Assembly: GCF_902506195.1 (NCBI RefSeq)
Contig: NZ_LR732817.1
Span: 1,316,909 to 1,380,908 of the forward strand
Origin: Citricoccus sp. K5
Lineage (GTDB): Bacteria; Actinomycetota; Actinomycetes; Actinomycetales; Micrococcaceae
Direction of reading: 5' to 3'
DNA: 64,000 nucleotides
Below, one piece after another: positions 17,225 to 26,745 of this stretch (the first letter of the stretch is position 1; every line of letters begins with the position of its first letter). The notes beneath the pieces were generated by a model. It saw nothing but the letters and a program-made list of their open reading frames with translations. It was not told the DNA's origin and searched no databases. The position numbers and the translations under genes were made by a program.

Positions 17225-19879
17225 TCACACTGTCCAGCCGGGCTCCGGGGCACCCACGGACACCACGTGCACCACGGGGTGGGCGGCCTCGTCCGAGGCG
17301 TCCAGGTCGACGAGGGCGTTGATGCCCCAGTCCAGGTGGCCCTCCGGGTCGACGAGGACCTGCCGGACCGTCCACCAACGGGAGCCGGAGACGCCGGCCG
17401 GGGCGCCGCCGTCGGGCCCTGGCTGAGGCGTGGTGTCCACGCGGAAGTACTGGGGTCCGCGGGCGGCGGGGCCGTCGTCGATGTCCTCGTAGTCCCCGAA
17501 GTAGCCGTCCAGTGCATACGCCCAGTCGTCGGCGGAGAACGAGTCACCGGCGTCCTTGCCGAGCTCGGCGAGGGCACCGTCCTGCTCATCGCCGAACAGC
17601 CGCACCCGGCGGAACAGGGCGTTGCGGACCATCACGGTGAAGACCGGCTTGTTGGCGGTGAGCCGTGGGGGCGCCGGCGGGGCCAACTGCTCGTGGTCCT
17701 TCTTCAGCTCCTCGATGTCCCCGGCCAGCAGGTCCTCCCACTCCTCGATGAGTGAGGAGTCGGTCTGCTTGACGATCTCGTCCAGCCAGGCCACCAGGAT
17801 GTCGAGTTCCTCGTCCCGATCGTCCTGCGGGATGGTCTGCTTGAGCGCCTTGACGGCATCGGTCAGGTAGCGCAGCAGCACCCCCTCGGAGCGGGACAGC
17901 CCGTAGAAGTTCACGTAGTCACCGAAGCCCATGGCGCGTTCGTACATGTCCCGGACCACGGACTTCGGGGTCAGCTCGAAGTCATGGAGCCAGGGGGCGG
18001 AGGCGCTGTACAGCTCGAACTGCTGCTCGAGCAGTTCGGCCAGCGGCATCGGGTACGTGACCTCGTCGAGGGCGTTCATGCGGTCCGTGTAGTCCATGCC
18101 CTCGGCCTTCATGGCCGCCACGGCCTCACCGCGTGCTTTCTTGACCTGGGCCGAGAGCACCTGCCGGGGAGGCTCGAGGGTTGCCTCCACGATGGAGACC
18201 ATGTCCAGGGCGTAGCCCGGGTCGGCCTGATCGAGGAGGTCGAAGGCGGCCAGGGCGAAGGGGGAGAGGGGCTGGTTGAGAGCGAAGTTCGGCTGCAGAT
18301 CCACGGTGAGGTCCACGGTGCGGCCCTCGGCATCCGGCTCGGGCAACTTCTCCACCACGCCGGTGGCCAGCAGCTCGCGGAAGATGCCCAAGGAGCGGCG
18401 CATGTGGGCGGCCTGTTTGGCCGGGGTCTCGTGGCTGTTCCGCAACATCCGGCGGACCGCGATGACCGGGTCGCCCGGCCGGTCGAGAATGTTCAGCAGC
18501 ATCGAGTGGCTGATGCGCATCTGGCTGCTCATGGCCTCGGGCTCGGCTGAGATGAGCTTCTCGAAGGTGGCCTTGCCCCAGGAGACGAAGCCCTTCGGCG
18601 GCGTCTTCTTCGGGGAGGACTTCGTGGACTGCTTCATGCGCTTGCTGCGCTCGGCCTCGTCCTTGATGTTCGCGAACTTCGCGGCCGCCTTCTGCTGGGC
18701 CTTGGCGTTCTCGATGACGTGCTCGGGCGCCTGCACCACCACGAGTCCCGAGGTGTCGTAGCCGGCGCGGCCGGCCCGGCCGGCGATCTGGTGGAATTCC
18801 CGGGCGTGCAGGATGCGGGTGCGCTGGCCGTCGTACTTGCTGAGGGCCGTGATGAGCACGGTGCGGATCGGCACGTTGATACCGACGCCGAGGGTGTCCG
18901 TGCCGCAGATGACCTTCAGGAGCCCCTCCTGGGCCAGGCGTTCCACGAGCCGGCGGTACTTGGGCAGCATCCCGGCATGGTGTACCCCGATGCCGGCCCG
19001 GACCAGTCGGTTGAGGGTCTTGCCGAATCCGGCGGAGAATCTGAAGCCTGCGATCCGCTCCGCGATGGCGTCCTTCTCCTCGCGAGTCGCCACGGACACG
19101 GAGGACAGGGACTGGGCCCGCTCGACGGCGTCCAGCTGCGAGAAGTGGACCACGTACACCGGTGCCTGACGGGTCTCCACCAACTCGGCGACCTTGTCCT
19201 GCACCTGCTCCTCAGACCATTCATAGGTCAGGGGGATGGGCCGCTCCGCGTGCGCGACGGTGGTGGTGGTCCGTCCCGTCCGTGCGGTCAGGTCCTCCTC
19301 GAACCGGGCGGTTTCCCCGAGCGTGGCGCTCATCAGCAGGAACTGCGCCTGGGGCAGCTCCAGCAGGGGCACCTGCCACGCCCAACCGCGCTGGGGGTCC
19401 GCGTAGAAGTGGAACTCGTCCATGACCACCGGTCCCACGTCCAGGCCGGACCCCTCCCGCAGGGCATGGTTCGCGAGGATCTCGGCCGTGCAGCAGATGA
19501 TCGGGGCGTCTCCGTTCACGGAGGAGTCGCCGGTCACCATGCCGACATGGTCTGCGCCGAAGATCTCCACCAGGGCGAAGAACTTCTCCGAGACCAGGGC
19601 CTTGATCGGGGCCGTGTAGTAGGTCCGCTGGCCGGTGGCCAGGGCCTGGAAGTGGGCGGCGATGGCGACCATGGACTTACCGGAGCCGGTGGGGGTGGAC
19701 AGGATGACGTTATTGCCCTGCACGAGTTCCATGACGGCCTCGTCCTGCGCGGGATACAGGGCGATGTCCCGGGACCGGGACCACTCGAGGAAGCCCTCGT
19801 ACACGGCATCGGGGGAGAGGCGTTCCGGCGCGGTCGCGAGACCGCCGGCGGGGGAGGGAATCAAGTCGGAGAGCAACAT
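17225..19879 (-). CDS. Ski2-like DEAD/DEAH helicase with DUF3516
   Basis: An 884-residue superfamily 2 helicase. Motif I TPTGSGKS is at 62-69, motif II DEFH at 154-157, motif III SATLG, and motif VI QIAGRAGRAGYDT. The C-terminal half, from about 420, is the DUF3516 region found in actinobacterial helicases. Ski2/Mtr4-like enzymes unwind RNA; the cellular role of this branch is not established. The ATG at 19879 is preceded by TAAGCT at 7-base spacing (leaderless). It is divergent from the methyltransferase at 19924. Confidence 0.9.
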   Translation of the reverse strand: MLLSDLIPSPAGGLATAPERLSPDAVYEGFLEWSRSRDIALYPAQDEAVMELVQGNNVILSTPTGSGKSMVAIAAHFQALATGQRTYYTAPIKALVSEKFFALVEIFGADHVGMVTGDSSVNGDAPIICCTAEILANHALREGSGLDVGPVVMDEFHFYADPQRGWAWQVPLLELPQAQFLLMSATLGETARFEEDLTARTGRTTTTVAHAERPIPLTYEWSEEQVQDKVAELVETRQAPVYVVHFSQLDAVERAQSLSSVSVATREEKDAIAERIAGFRFSAGFGKTLNRLVRAGIGVHHAGMLPKYRRLVERLAQEGLLKVICGTDTLGVGINVPIRTVLITALSKYDGQRTRILHAREFHQIAGRAGRAGYDTSGLVVVQAPEHVIENAKAQQKAAAKFANIKDEAERSKRMKQSTKSSPKKTPPKGFVSWGKATFEKLISAEPEAMSSQMRISHSMLLNILDRPGDPVIAVRRMLRNSHETPAKQAAHMRRSLGIFRELLATGVVEKLPEPDAEGRTVDLTVDLQPNFALNQPLSPFALAAFDLLDQADPGYALDMVSIVEATLEPPRQVLSAQVKKARGEAVAAMKAEGMDYTDRMNALDEVTYPMPLAELLEQQFELYSASAPWLHDFELTPKSVVRDMYERAMGFGDYVNFYGLSRSEGVLLRYLTDAVKALKQTIPQDDRDEELDILVAWLDEIVKQTDSSLIEEWEDLLAGDIEELKKDHEQLAPPAPPRLTANKPVFTVMVRNALFRRVRLFGDEQDGALAELGKDAGDSFSADDWAYALDGYFGDYEDIDDGPAARGPQYFRVDTTPQPGPDGGAPAGVSGSRWWTVRQVLVDPEGHLDWGINALVDLDASDEAAHPVVHVVSVGAPEPGWTV

Positions 19880-19923
19880 TACGTCCAGCTTACGTCTCGC
19901 CGGGGACGCGCTAGCGTGGAAGC
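19880..19923. promoter_or_regulatory. Back-to-back leaderless promoters for helicase and tam
   Basis: Minus strand: TAAGCT (19892-19887), 7 bases, then the helicase ATG at 19879. Plus strand: TAGCGT (19912-19917), 6 bases, then the ATG at 19924. The whole 44-base gap is therefore two -10 regions, and each -35 must lie inside or beyond the opposing promoter. Confidence 0.6.
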
Positions 19924-20769
19924 ATGCAGGACTTCACCTGGGATCCCCAGCAGTACACCGTCTTCGCCGACCGCCGGGCCCGGCCGTTCCGTGACCTCAC
20001 GGCGCGGGTCCGGGCCACGGACCCGAAGGTCGTGGTGGACCTGGGCTGTGGCCCGGGCAATATGACGCGGACCCTGGCCGAGCGCTGGCCGGGCGCCCAC
20101 GTGGTCGGTCTGGACTCCTCAGCGGACATGGTGGCCTCCGCCCAGCAGATGGCCGCGGAGTCGGGAGCACCCGGCAACCTGGAGTTCGCCGAGGTGGATG
20201 CCGAGCGCTGGGCGCCGGACGCCGAGGTGGACGTGATCGTGTCCAATGCCATGCTGCAGTGGATCCCGGATCATCGGCAGCTGGTGCGCGGGTGGCTCGA
20301 GGCCCTGAAGCCCGGAGCCTGGTTCGCCGTGCAGGTCCCCGGCAATTTCGCTGCCCCCTCGCATGCGACCATCGCGGAGATGTCCCGCCGCCCCGAGTTC
20401 GAGGTCGCCCTGGAAGGCGTGGTGGAACGGGAATCGGTCTACACCACGGACGAGTACCTGGAGACCCTGATCGAAGCGGGCTTCGAGGCGGACATCTGGG
20501 AGACCACCTACAGTCAGCCCCTCAGTGGACCCGATCCGGTGTACGACTGGGTCCGCGGCGCCGCCCTGCGACCCTCGTTGCAGCGGCTGGAGGCCGCCGA
20601 CCGGCGTGATGGCACCAATCTCCAGGAGCGGTACATCGAGGAGTACCGGCGGATCATGCGCGAGTCCTACCCGACCTACACCACGCCCGAGGGCGTGCGG
20701 CTGACGGACTACCCGTTCCGCCGCATCTTCATCGTGGGTGTGAAGAACGACCTCTCGCCCAGTATCTGA
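19924..20769 (+). CDS. tam: Trans-aconitate 2-methyltransferase-like
   Basis: A 281-residue class I SAM methyltransferase. The SAM loop is VVDLGCGPGNMT at about 37-48, followed by the acidic strand-end VVGLDSS and the motif SNAMLQWIPDH. The N-terminal WDPQQYTVFADRRARPF and the overall length fit Tam, which methylates trans-aconitate, a by-product that inhibits aconitase. Close homologues of uncertain substrate exist, so specificity is inferred. It stands alone, with a leaderless promoter and a terminator shared with the convergent MBL gene. Confidence 0.85.
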   Translation: MQDFTWDPQQYTVFADRRARPFRDLTARVRATDPKVVVDLGCGPGNMTRTLAERWPGAHVVGLDSSADMVASAQQMAAESGAPGNLEFAEVDAERWAPDAEVDVIVSNAMLQWIPDHRQLVRGWLEALKPGAWFAVQVPGNFAAPSHATIAEMSRRPEFEVALEGVVERESVYTTDEYLETLIEAGFEADIWETTYSQPLSGPDPVYDWVRGAALRPSLQRLEAADRRDGTNLQERYIEEYRRIMRESYPTYTTPEGVRLTDYPFRRIFIVGVKNDLSPSI

Positions 20770-20781
20770 GCTGGACTCCGG

Positions 20782-20804
20782 GGCGGTGACGTGAGGTCAC
20801 CGCC
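20782..20804. terminator. Bidirectional terminator between tam and the MBL hydrolase gene
   Basis: A 9-bp perfect stem GGCGGTGAC (20782-20790) / GTCACCGCC (20796-20804) with a 5-base loop in the 44-base gap between convergent genes. Confidence 0.7.
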
Positions 20805-20813
20805 GTCTCGGGC

Positions 20814-21494
20814 CTACCAGCCGCGTTCGCGCCAGTCCCCGAGGTGGGGGCGTTCCGTGCCGAGAGTGGTCGCGTCTCCGTGGCCGGGGTGGACGATCAT
20901 GTCATCCGGATACTGCTCGAACAACCGCTCCACCACGTCCGTGAACAGCGAGTCGAAGCGGTCCGCGTCCTGCTGCGTGTTGCCCACGCCCCCGGGGAAC
21001 AGGCTGTCGCCCGAGAAGCAGAGCGGCGGCCCGTCCTCTGGCTCGTAGACCAGCGCCACCGAGCCCGGGGTGTGCCCACGGAGCCCGACGACGGCCATCG
21101 AGATCCCGTCGAACGTCGCCGTATCGCCGTGGTTCAGCAGGACCTTCGCGCGCACGCCGGTCTCCCGCTCGATGGCGTCGGCATCGTCCACGCCGGCCGC
21201 GGTCGGAACCCCCGTGGCCTCCACGACCTCGGCCAGGGCCCGGATATGGTCCCAGTGCTGGTGGGTCGTGATGATCACGGCCAGCTTGAGCTCGCAAGGG
21301 GTGTCGTCCTTCGCCGACTGCAGCAGCTCACTGACGGCGACGGCGTCGTCCGCAGCATCGATCAGCACCTGGGTCCCGGACGTCTTCGAGGTGAGGACGT
21401 ACACGTTGTTCGCCATGTCGGAGACCGACCGCTGGCGGACCGTCACCCGGGGCAGATCGTGCAGCAACCGGATGGGGGAGGTGGATGAAGGCAT
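20814..21494 (-). CDS. MBL-fold metallohydrolase, glyoxalase II-like
   Basis: A 226-residue metallo-beta-lactamase-fold hydrolase. The zinc motif THQHWDH (77-83) is followed by RGHTPGSVAL, FSGDSLFPGGVG and HPGHGD, so all usual metal ligands are present. The lactoylglutathione-hydrolase-like branch covers many small thioester hydrolases and the substrate cannot be told. I chose the ATG at 21494 because it lies 7 bases downstream of TAGACT on the minus strand and just before the conserved fold; the open frame runs further upstream but looks non-coding. Confidence 0.85.
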   Translation of the reverse strand: MPSSTSPIRLLHDLPRVTVRQRSVSDMANNVYVLTSKTSGTQVLIDAADDAVAVSELLQSAKDDTPCELKLAVIITTHQHWDHIRALAEVVEATGVPTAAGVDDADAIERETGVRAKVLLNHGDTATFDGISMAVVGLRGHTPGSVALVYEPEDGPPLCFSGDSLFPGGVGNTQQDADRFDSLFTDVVERLFEQYPDDMIVHPGHGDATTLGTERPHLGDWRERGW

Positions 21495-21507
21495 GAGCAA
21501 TAGTCTA
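21495..21507 (-). promoter_or_regulatory. Leaderless -10 of the MBL hydrolase gene
   Basis: TAGACT (21507-21502, minus strand), 7 bases, then ATG at 21494. Confidence 0.6.
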
Positions 21508-21644
21508 AGGACGTTGACCGCCACCGGGGCAAGCCCATATCGGGGGTCAAGTCTCGATCGCCGCCGCTCCGTCCCCTCCGGACCGCCTCGGGCCTGGGCG
21601 CGGATCGGCCCCATCCCGGCGCCCCCCGGCGCTCCGCGCTCCGA

Positions 21645-21716
21645 TAGGGTGTCTGGACACACAGACACGGGACAGGGCACGGACCAGACACGGACCGGGT
21701 AGGGACACGGGGACAC
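21645..21716 (+). promoter_or_regulatory. gntR promoter with overlapping inverted repeat and GACACGG repeats
   Basis: A -10-like TAGGGT (21645-21650) runs into a perfect inverted repeat GTGTCTG-N6-CAGACAC (21649-21668). The leader then repeats GACACGG-like units (21664, 21687 and 21704 areas) up to the ATG at 21717. GntR-family proteins bind short inverted repeats, and an operator across the start site would suit autorepression. The rest of 21508-21644 is GC-rich with no recognised element. Confidence 0.5.
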
Positions 21717-22190
21717 ATGGCGGCACGGGGCACATCAGGCCAACCGAAGGATCCGGCGCAACCTGAGGATCCATCGGCGGGCACACCGCCGGCGAAGTCC
21801 CCCGCCACTCCGGTCCCCGCGTGGTTGGTCAGCGCCCTGTCCATCAATACCGGCTCGACCGTTCCCCCCTACGAGCAGGTGCGGACCGGACTGCTCGACC
21901 TCATCCACCGCAAGAGGCTTCCGGTCGGCAGCAAGCTGCCCACGGTGCGCGCACTGGCCTCGGCCCTGGGCGTGGCCGCGAACACCGTGGCCCGCGCGTA
22001 CAAAGAGCTGGAACAGGCCGCCGTCGTGACCGCCCGGCCACGGCTGGGGACCGTGGTGGCGCAGGGAAATGACACGGCGGAGTCCCAACTCGCCGCCGCG
22101 GCGGTCACCTATGCCCAGGTCGCGCGTGCCCTCGGGTATGGTCCGCGTGAGGCGACGCGGCAACTCGAGGCCGTCTTCCCGGCCTCCTGA
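21717..22190 (+). CDS. GntR-family regulator, YtrA type
   Basis: A 157-residue regulator. A proline-rich N-terminal tail of about 35 residues precedes the GntR winged helix ([14 protein letters not shown]..., [26 protein letters not shown]). Only a short helical C-terminus follows instead of a large ligand domain, which defines the YtrA subgroup. YtrA members often control adjacent ABC transporters. None lies here: the downstream gene is uvrA with its own promoter, so the targets are unknown and autoregulation is the simplest guess. Confidence 0.88.
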   Translation: MAARGTSGQPKDPAQPEDPSAGTPPAKSPATPVPAWLVSALSINTGSTVPPYEQVRTGLLDLIHRKRLPVGSKLPTVRALASALGVAANTVARAYKELEQAAVVTARPRLGTVVAQGNDTAESQLAAAAVTYAQVARALGYGPREATRQLEAVFPAS

Positions 22191-22216
22191 CGGAGAATTC
22201 GCTCAGGGCCGACGGT

Positions 22217-22258
22217 TCGAAGAGGTGTTCGAAGCATCTCTGCCATACAGTGGATTCC
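22217..22258 (+). promoter_or_regulatory. LexA (SOS) box and leaderless -10 of uvrA
   Basis: TCGAAGAGGTGTTCGA (22217-22232) differs from the actinobacterial SOS box TCGAAC-N4-GTTCGA at one base. TACAGT (22246-22251) follows and lies 7 bases before the GTG at 22259, so the transcript should start at the codon. The box covers the -35 side of the promoter. Confidence 0.75.
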
Positions 22259-25200
22259 GTGCCGAAATCCCTCACGACTCCCGACTCCGATACGGTTCCC
22301 GCCACGTCCGCGTCCTCCACGTCCCGCAACTCCCGTGGTCTCGCCTCCGGCCCCGCAAGTGGGGCGCACCGCCATGATCCCGATCGGATCGTGGTCAAGG
22401 GTGCCCGCGAGCACAACCTGAAGAACGTGGACCTGGACATCCCGCGCGATGCGCTGGTCGTCTTCACCGGGCTCTCCGGCTCGGGCAAGTCCTCCCTCGC
22501 CTTCGACACGATCTTCGCGGAGGGCCAGCGCCGCTACGTGGAATCGCTGTCCTCCTATGCGCGCATGTTCCTCGGTCGAGTGGACAAGCCCTCCGTGGAC
22601 TTCATCGAAGGTCTGTCCCCGGCGGTCTCGATCGACCAGAAGTCCACGAACCGCAACCCGCGCTCCACGGTCGGGACCATCACCGAGGTCTACGACTACA
22701 TGCGCCTGCTGTGGGCACGTATCGGCATCCCACACTGCCCCGAGTGCGGCGAGCCGGCCAGCCGGCAGTCGCCACAACAGATCGTGGACCAGCTCAGCGA
22801 GCTGCCCGCCAAGACCCGCTTTCAGGTGCTCGCCCCCGTGGCCCGGGGCCGCAAGGGCGAATTCGTGGACGTCTTCACCAACCTCGCCACACAGGGCTTC
22901 TCCCGGGCGATCGTGGACGGTGAACTCATCCAGCTGTCCGACCCGCCGAAGCTGAAGAAGCAGATCAAGCACACCATCGCCGTGGTGGTGGACCGTCTGG
23001 CCATGAAGGACGGCATCCGCCAGCGACTCACCGATTCGGTGGAGACCGCCCTGAACCTGGCCGACGGCCTCGTGGTCATCGACTTCGTGGACGTGGACGC
23101 CGCCGTGGACCCGGCCAAGGCCAATGCGGGCGAGTGGGACGCCTTCGATGCGGAGGGAACGCCCAAGTTCCGCTCGTTCTCGGAGAAGCTGTCCTGCCCC
23201 AACGGCCACCAGCTGACCATCGACGAGATCGAGCCCCGCTCCTTCTCCTTCAACAATCCCTTCGGCGCGTGCACGGTCTGCACCGGTATCGGCACCAAAC
23301 TGGAGGTGGACGAGGACCTCGTGGTCCCGGACCAGGACAAGACTCTCCTGGAGGGGGCCATCGCCCCCTGGTCGATCGGCAAGTCGACGTCTGAGTACTG
23401 GCAGCGGCTGCTCTCCGGCCTGGCCAGCGAGGTCGGCTTCAGCATGGACGTGCCCTGGAAGGACCTGCCGGCCGCTGCCCGCAAGGCCGTCCTGCACGGC
23501 AAGGACTTCAAGGTCGAGGTGTCCTACCGGAACCGCTTCGGCCGCGAACGCCGGTACACCACCGGCTTCGAGGGGGTCATCGACTACATCCACCGTAAAC
23601 ACCTCGAGACCGAGTCGGACCATGCCCGGGACCGCTACGAGTCCTACATGCGGGAGATCCCCTGTGCGGCGTGCAACGGCACCCGCCTGAACCCGACCTC
23701 ACTGTCCGTGACCGTCGGCGGGAAGTCCATCTCCGAGACCACGGTCCTGCCGATGCAGGACGCCATCGACTTCTTCGAGCAGCTCGAGCTGTCCGAGCGG
23801 GACGTGCAGATCGCGGACCAGGTCCTCAAGGAGATCCTGGCGCGCCTGCACTTCATGCTGGACGTGGGCCTCAACTATCTGAACCTGGAGCGGCCGGCCG
23901 GAACGCTGTCCGGCGGCGAGGCCCAGCGCATCCGCCTGGCCACCCAGATCGGTTCTGGGCTCGTCGGGGTGCTCTACGTCCTGGACGAGCCGTCCATCGG
24001 CCTGCACCAGCGGGACAACCGGCGGCTGATCGAGACACTGCTGCGGCTCCGGGACCTCGGCAACACCCTGATCGTGGTGGAGCATGACGAGGACACGATC
24101 GCGGAGGCCGACTGGATCGTGGACATCGGCCCCCGGGCCGGTGAGCACGGCGGCGAGGTGGTCCACTCCGGCTCCCTCGAGGGCCTGAAGGCGAACGAAC
24201 GATCGCTGACCGGTGACTACCTGGCCGGGCGGCGCGAGATCGCCCTGCCGGAGCAGCGCCGTCCCCTGGACAAGAATCGGAAGATCACCGTGGTCGGGGC
24301 CCGGGAGAACAACCTGAAGGACGTCACCATCGACTTCCCTCTCGGTGTGCTGACCGCCGTGACCGGCGTGTCCGGGTCCGGGAAGTCCACGCTCGTGAAC
24401 GAGATCCTGTACAAGGTCCTCGCCAACCAGCTTAACCACGCCAAGCACGTCCCGGGCCGGCACAAACGGGTCAACGGGCTGGACCAGCTGGACAAGGTCG
24501 TGCACGTGGACCAGAGTCCGATCGGCCGCACTCCGCGCTCCAACCCCGCCACGTACACCGGCGTGTTCGACACCATCCGGAAGCTCTTCGCGGACACCCA
24601 GGAGGCCAAGGTCCGTGGCTACCAGCCCGGACGCTTCTCCTTCAACATCAAGGGCGGTCGCTGCGAGGCATGCTCCGGTGACGGCACCCTGAAGATCGAG
24701 ATGAACTTCCTGCCGGACGTCTACGTCCCCTGCGAGGTCTGCCACGGCGCCCGGTACAACCGGGAGACCCTCGAAGTGCACTACAAGGGCAAGAACATCG
24801 CCGAGGTGCTCCAGATGCCGATCGACGAGGCGGCGGACTTCTTCTCCGCCTACACGAAGATCTCGCGCTACCTCAACACCCTGGTGGACGTCGGGCTCGG
24901 GTACGTCAAACTGGGCCAGCCCGCCACCACGCTCTCCGGCGGCGAGGCACAGCGCGTCAAGCTTGCGGCGGAGCTCCAGAAGCGCTCGAACGGCCGGACC
25001 ATCTACGTGCTGGACGAGCCCACCACCGGCCTGCACTTCGAAGACATCCGTAAACTGCTGGGTGTGCTGCAGTCCCTCGTGGAGAAGGGCAACACGGTGA
25101 TCACGATCGAGCACAACCTGGACGTCATCAAATCGGCTGACCATGTGATCGACCTCGGCCCGGAGGGAGGGTCCGGCGGCGGCGGCATCGTCGCCACCGG

Positions 25201-25267
25201 CACCCCGGAGCAGGTCGCTCGGAATGCGGCCAGCCACACCGGCCAGTTCCTCGCGGGGATCCTGTGA
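22259..25267 (+). CDS. uvrA: Excinuclease ABC subunit A
   Basis: The damage sensor of nucleotide excision repair; the dimer loads UvrB on lesions. About 1002 residues with two ABC ATPase halves: Walker [10 protein letters not shown] and GVSGSGKST, and signature motifs [12 protein letters not shown] and [12 protein letters not shown]. Zinc modules show as [20 protein letters not shown] and CEACSGDG...CEVCHG. A Ser/Thr-rich N-terminal tail of about 35 residues precedes the conserved start. GTG 22259 is preferred over GTG 22250 because it falls at leaderless spacing from TACAGT, while 22250 lies inside the -10. The stop overlaps the next gene by GTGA. Confidence 0.97.
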   Translation: MPKSLTTPDSDTVPATSASSTSRNSRGLASGPASGAHRHDPDRIVVKGAREHNLKNVDLDIPRDALVVFTGLSGSGKSSLAFDTIFAEGQRRYVESLSSYARMFLGRVDKPSVDFIEGLSPAVSIDQKSTNRNPRSTVGTITEVYDYMRLLWARIGIPHCPECGEPASRQSPQQIVDQLSELPAKTRFQVLAPVARGRKGEFVDVFTNLATQGFSRAIVDGELIQLSDPPKLKKQIKHTIAVVVDRLAMKDGIRQRLTDSVETALNLADGLVVIDFVDVDAAVDPAKANAGEWDAFDAEGTPKFRSFSEKLSCPNGHQLTIDEIEPRSFSFNNPFGACTVCTGIGTKLEVDEDLVVPDQDKTLLEGAIAPWSIGKSTSEYWQRLLSGLASEVGFSMDVPWKDLPAAARKAVLHGKDFKVEVSYRNRFGRERRYTTGFEGVIDYIHRKHLETESDHARDRYESYMREIPCAACNGTRLNPTSLSVTVGGKSISETTVLPMQDAIDFFEQLELSERDVQIADQVLKEILARLHFMLDVGLNYLNLERPAGTLSGGEAQRIRLATQIGSGLVGVLYVLDEPSIGLHQRDNRRLIETLLRLRDLGNTLIVVEHDEDTIAEADWIVDIGPRAGEHGGEVVHSGSLEGLKANERSLTGDYLAGRREIALPEQRRPLDKNRKITVVGARENNLKDVTIDFPLGVLTAVTGVSGSGKSTLVNEILYKVLANQLNHAKHVPGRHKRVNGLDQLDKVVHVDQSPIGRTPRSNPATYTGVFDTIRKLFADTQEAKVRGYQPGRFSFNIKGGRCEACSGDGTLKIEMNFLPDVYVPCEVCHGARYNRETLEVHYKGKNIAEVLQMPIDEAADFFSAYTKISRYLNTLVDVGLGYVKLGQPATTLSGGEAQRVKLAAELQKRSNGRTIYVLDEPTTGLHFEDIRKLLGVLQSLVEKGNTVITIEHNLDVIKSADHVIDLGPEGGSGGGGIVATGTPEQVARNAASHTGQFLAGIL

Positions 25268-25947
25268 CGGCGCCCGTCAGCGCGATCCTGTTCGACCTGG
25301 ACGGGACCCTGGTGGATCCCGCGGGGGCCATCACCGGGGGCATCGCCACCGCCCTGGAGCGCCACGGACTGCCCGTGCCCGGCCCGGACCGGTTGGCGTC
25401 CCTCGTGGGACCGCCGTTGCAGGAGAGCCTGGCCTCCCTCGAGGGAGTCACGGCGGAGAACATGCCCTCGGTGATCCGGGACTACCGGGCCGGATACCTG
25501 AGCCACGGGATGGCGGCCAGCACCGTCTACCCCGGTGTCCGTGACGCCCTCGAGGACCTTCGGGCAGACCATCGGCTGGTGGTCGCCACCTCCAAGCCCC
25601 GCTCGCTCGCGCGCCAGCTGCTGCGCGTCCAGGGCCTCGATCACCTCTTCGCGGCGGTCTGCGGCTCGAACGACGACGAGACCGCACCGCTGCCGCCGCA
25701 CGGCACGAAGGTGCAGGCGATGGACGAGGCGTTGGCCGCCGTCGGGCACCCGGAGCGGGCCGTGATGGTGGGGGACCGGCACTTCGACCTGGCCGGGGCC
25801 ACCCACCACGGGATCCCGGGGATCGGTGTGCTCTGGGGCTTCGGCAGCCGGCACGAGCTGGAGGGAGCCGGGGCCACGGTCCTGTGTGAGGACGCGGGGG
25901 ACCTGCCCGCGCATTGCCGAGCACTGCTGACCGCGGCCCGGACCTGA
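25264..25947 (+). CDS. HAD hydrolase, phosphoglycolate phosphatase-like
   Basis: A 227-residue HAD-superfamily phosphatase. Motif [11 protein letters not shown] holds the nucleophile and acid/base aspartates; [15 protein letters not shown] is motif II (Thr), KVQAMDEAL supplies the Lys, and [12 protein letters not shown] is motif IV. A helical cap sits between motifs I and II. It belongs to the Gph-like group; phosphoglycolate can arise in DNA repair, but the substrate is not proven. The GTG start overlaps the uvrA stop, so translation is probably coupled. Confidence 0.85.
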   Translation: MTAPVSAILFDLDGTLVDPAGAITGGIATALERHGLPVPGPDRLASLVGPPLQESLASLEGVTAENMPSVIRDYRAGYLSHGMAASTVYPGVRDALEDLRADHRLVVATSKPRSLARQLLRVQGLDHLFAAVCGSNDDETAPLPPHGTKVQAMDEALAAVGHPERAVMVGDRHFDLAGATHHGIPGIGVLWGFGSRHELEGAGATVLCEDAGDLPAHCRALLTAART

Positions 25948-25956
25948 CCCGGGCAC

Positions 25957-25962
25957 TATGAT
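25957..25962 (+). promoter_or_regulatory. -10 element before the acyltransferase gene
   Basis: TATGAT, the best -10 match in the gap, would give a leader of about 57 bases to the ATG at 26026. No clear -35 is present. Confidence 0.45.
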
Positions 25963-26025
25963 GGACCCGGTCCGCGGGAGCCTCCGGGACACTCAGCTCT
26001 GTCGATTCCACTGGAGAGGACGGCC

Positions 26026-26739
26026 ATGGCGACCAATGAAGCCGTGCGCACGGGGATCCGTGCCCTGGTCAAGGTCACCTGCCGGCCGACCATCACCGGC
26101 CTGGAGAACGTGCCGGAGTCCGGCGGGTTCATCGTGGCCAGCAATCACTTGTCCTTCTTCGACTCCGTGATCCTGCAGGCAGTCATGCCGCGCATGGTGC
26201 ACTTCTTCGCCAAGGCCGAGTACTTCACCCAGCCCGGCATCCGGGGCACGGTGATGAAGGGCTTCTTCGACTCCGTGGGCTCGATTCCCGTCGAACGCGG
26301 TGAGATGGCCGCATCCGTGGCAGCCCTGGAGTTACTCGTGGACCACGTGGAGGCCGGCTCGGGCGTCGGCATCTACCCCGAGGGCACCCGCAGTCGGGAT
26401 GGCCGCCTCTACAAGGGCCGCACCGGCGTCGGCTGGCTGGCACTGGCCACGGGGGTGCCGGTGGTGCCGGTCGGTCTGCGGGGGACCGACCGCCTCCAAC
26501 CTCCCGGTTCGAACCGGTTCACGCCGCACCGTTTCTCCCTGACCGTCGGCCAGCCGCTGCAATTCGAGCATCTCGGCACCAAGCACCCGTTGCCGCCCCG
26601 GCGGCAGGCGACGGCGGAGATCATGGACGCCATCGCGGCCCTCTCGGGCCAGGAACGCGCGGCCACCTACAACGAACCGGTCTCGGGCAACACCTCCGGC
26701 AGTCAAGCCGGACAGAGCCCGACGCCCGCCCAGGACTGA
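26026..26739 (+). CDS. plsC: 1-acyl-sn-glycerol-3-phosphate acyltransferase-like
   Basis: A 237-residue PlsC-type acyltransferase that would acylate lysophosphatidate during phospholipid synthesis at the inner membrane face. The catalytic HX4D box is NHLSFFDS (His41, Asp46) and the glycerol-phosphate binding block is YPEGTRSRDG. The N-terminus has only weak hydrophobic character, so membrane contact is probably peripheral. GGAGAGG lies upstream of the ATG. uvrC follows after 6 bases. Confidence 0.88.
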   Translation: MATNEAVRTGIRALVKVTCRPTITGLENVPESGGFIVASNHLSFFDSVILQAVMPRMVHFFAKAEYFTQPGIRGTVMKGFFDSVGSIPVERGEMAASVAALELLVDHVEAGSGVGIYPEGTRSRDGRLYKGRTGVGWLALATGVPVVPVGLRGTDRLQPPGSNRFTPHRFSLTVGQPLQFEHLGTKHPLPPRRQATAEIMDAIAALSGQERAATYNEPVSGNTSGSQAGQSPTPAQD

Positions 26740-26745
26740 TGCACC

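Noticed and set aside
21660-21716. Repeated GACACGG units before gntR as a possible CRISPR-like array.
   Set aside because: Units are 7 bases, irregularly spaced and under 60 bp in total, with no spacers of uniform length and no cas genes.
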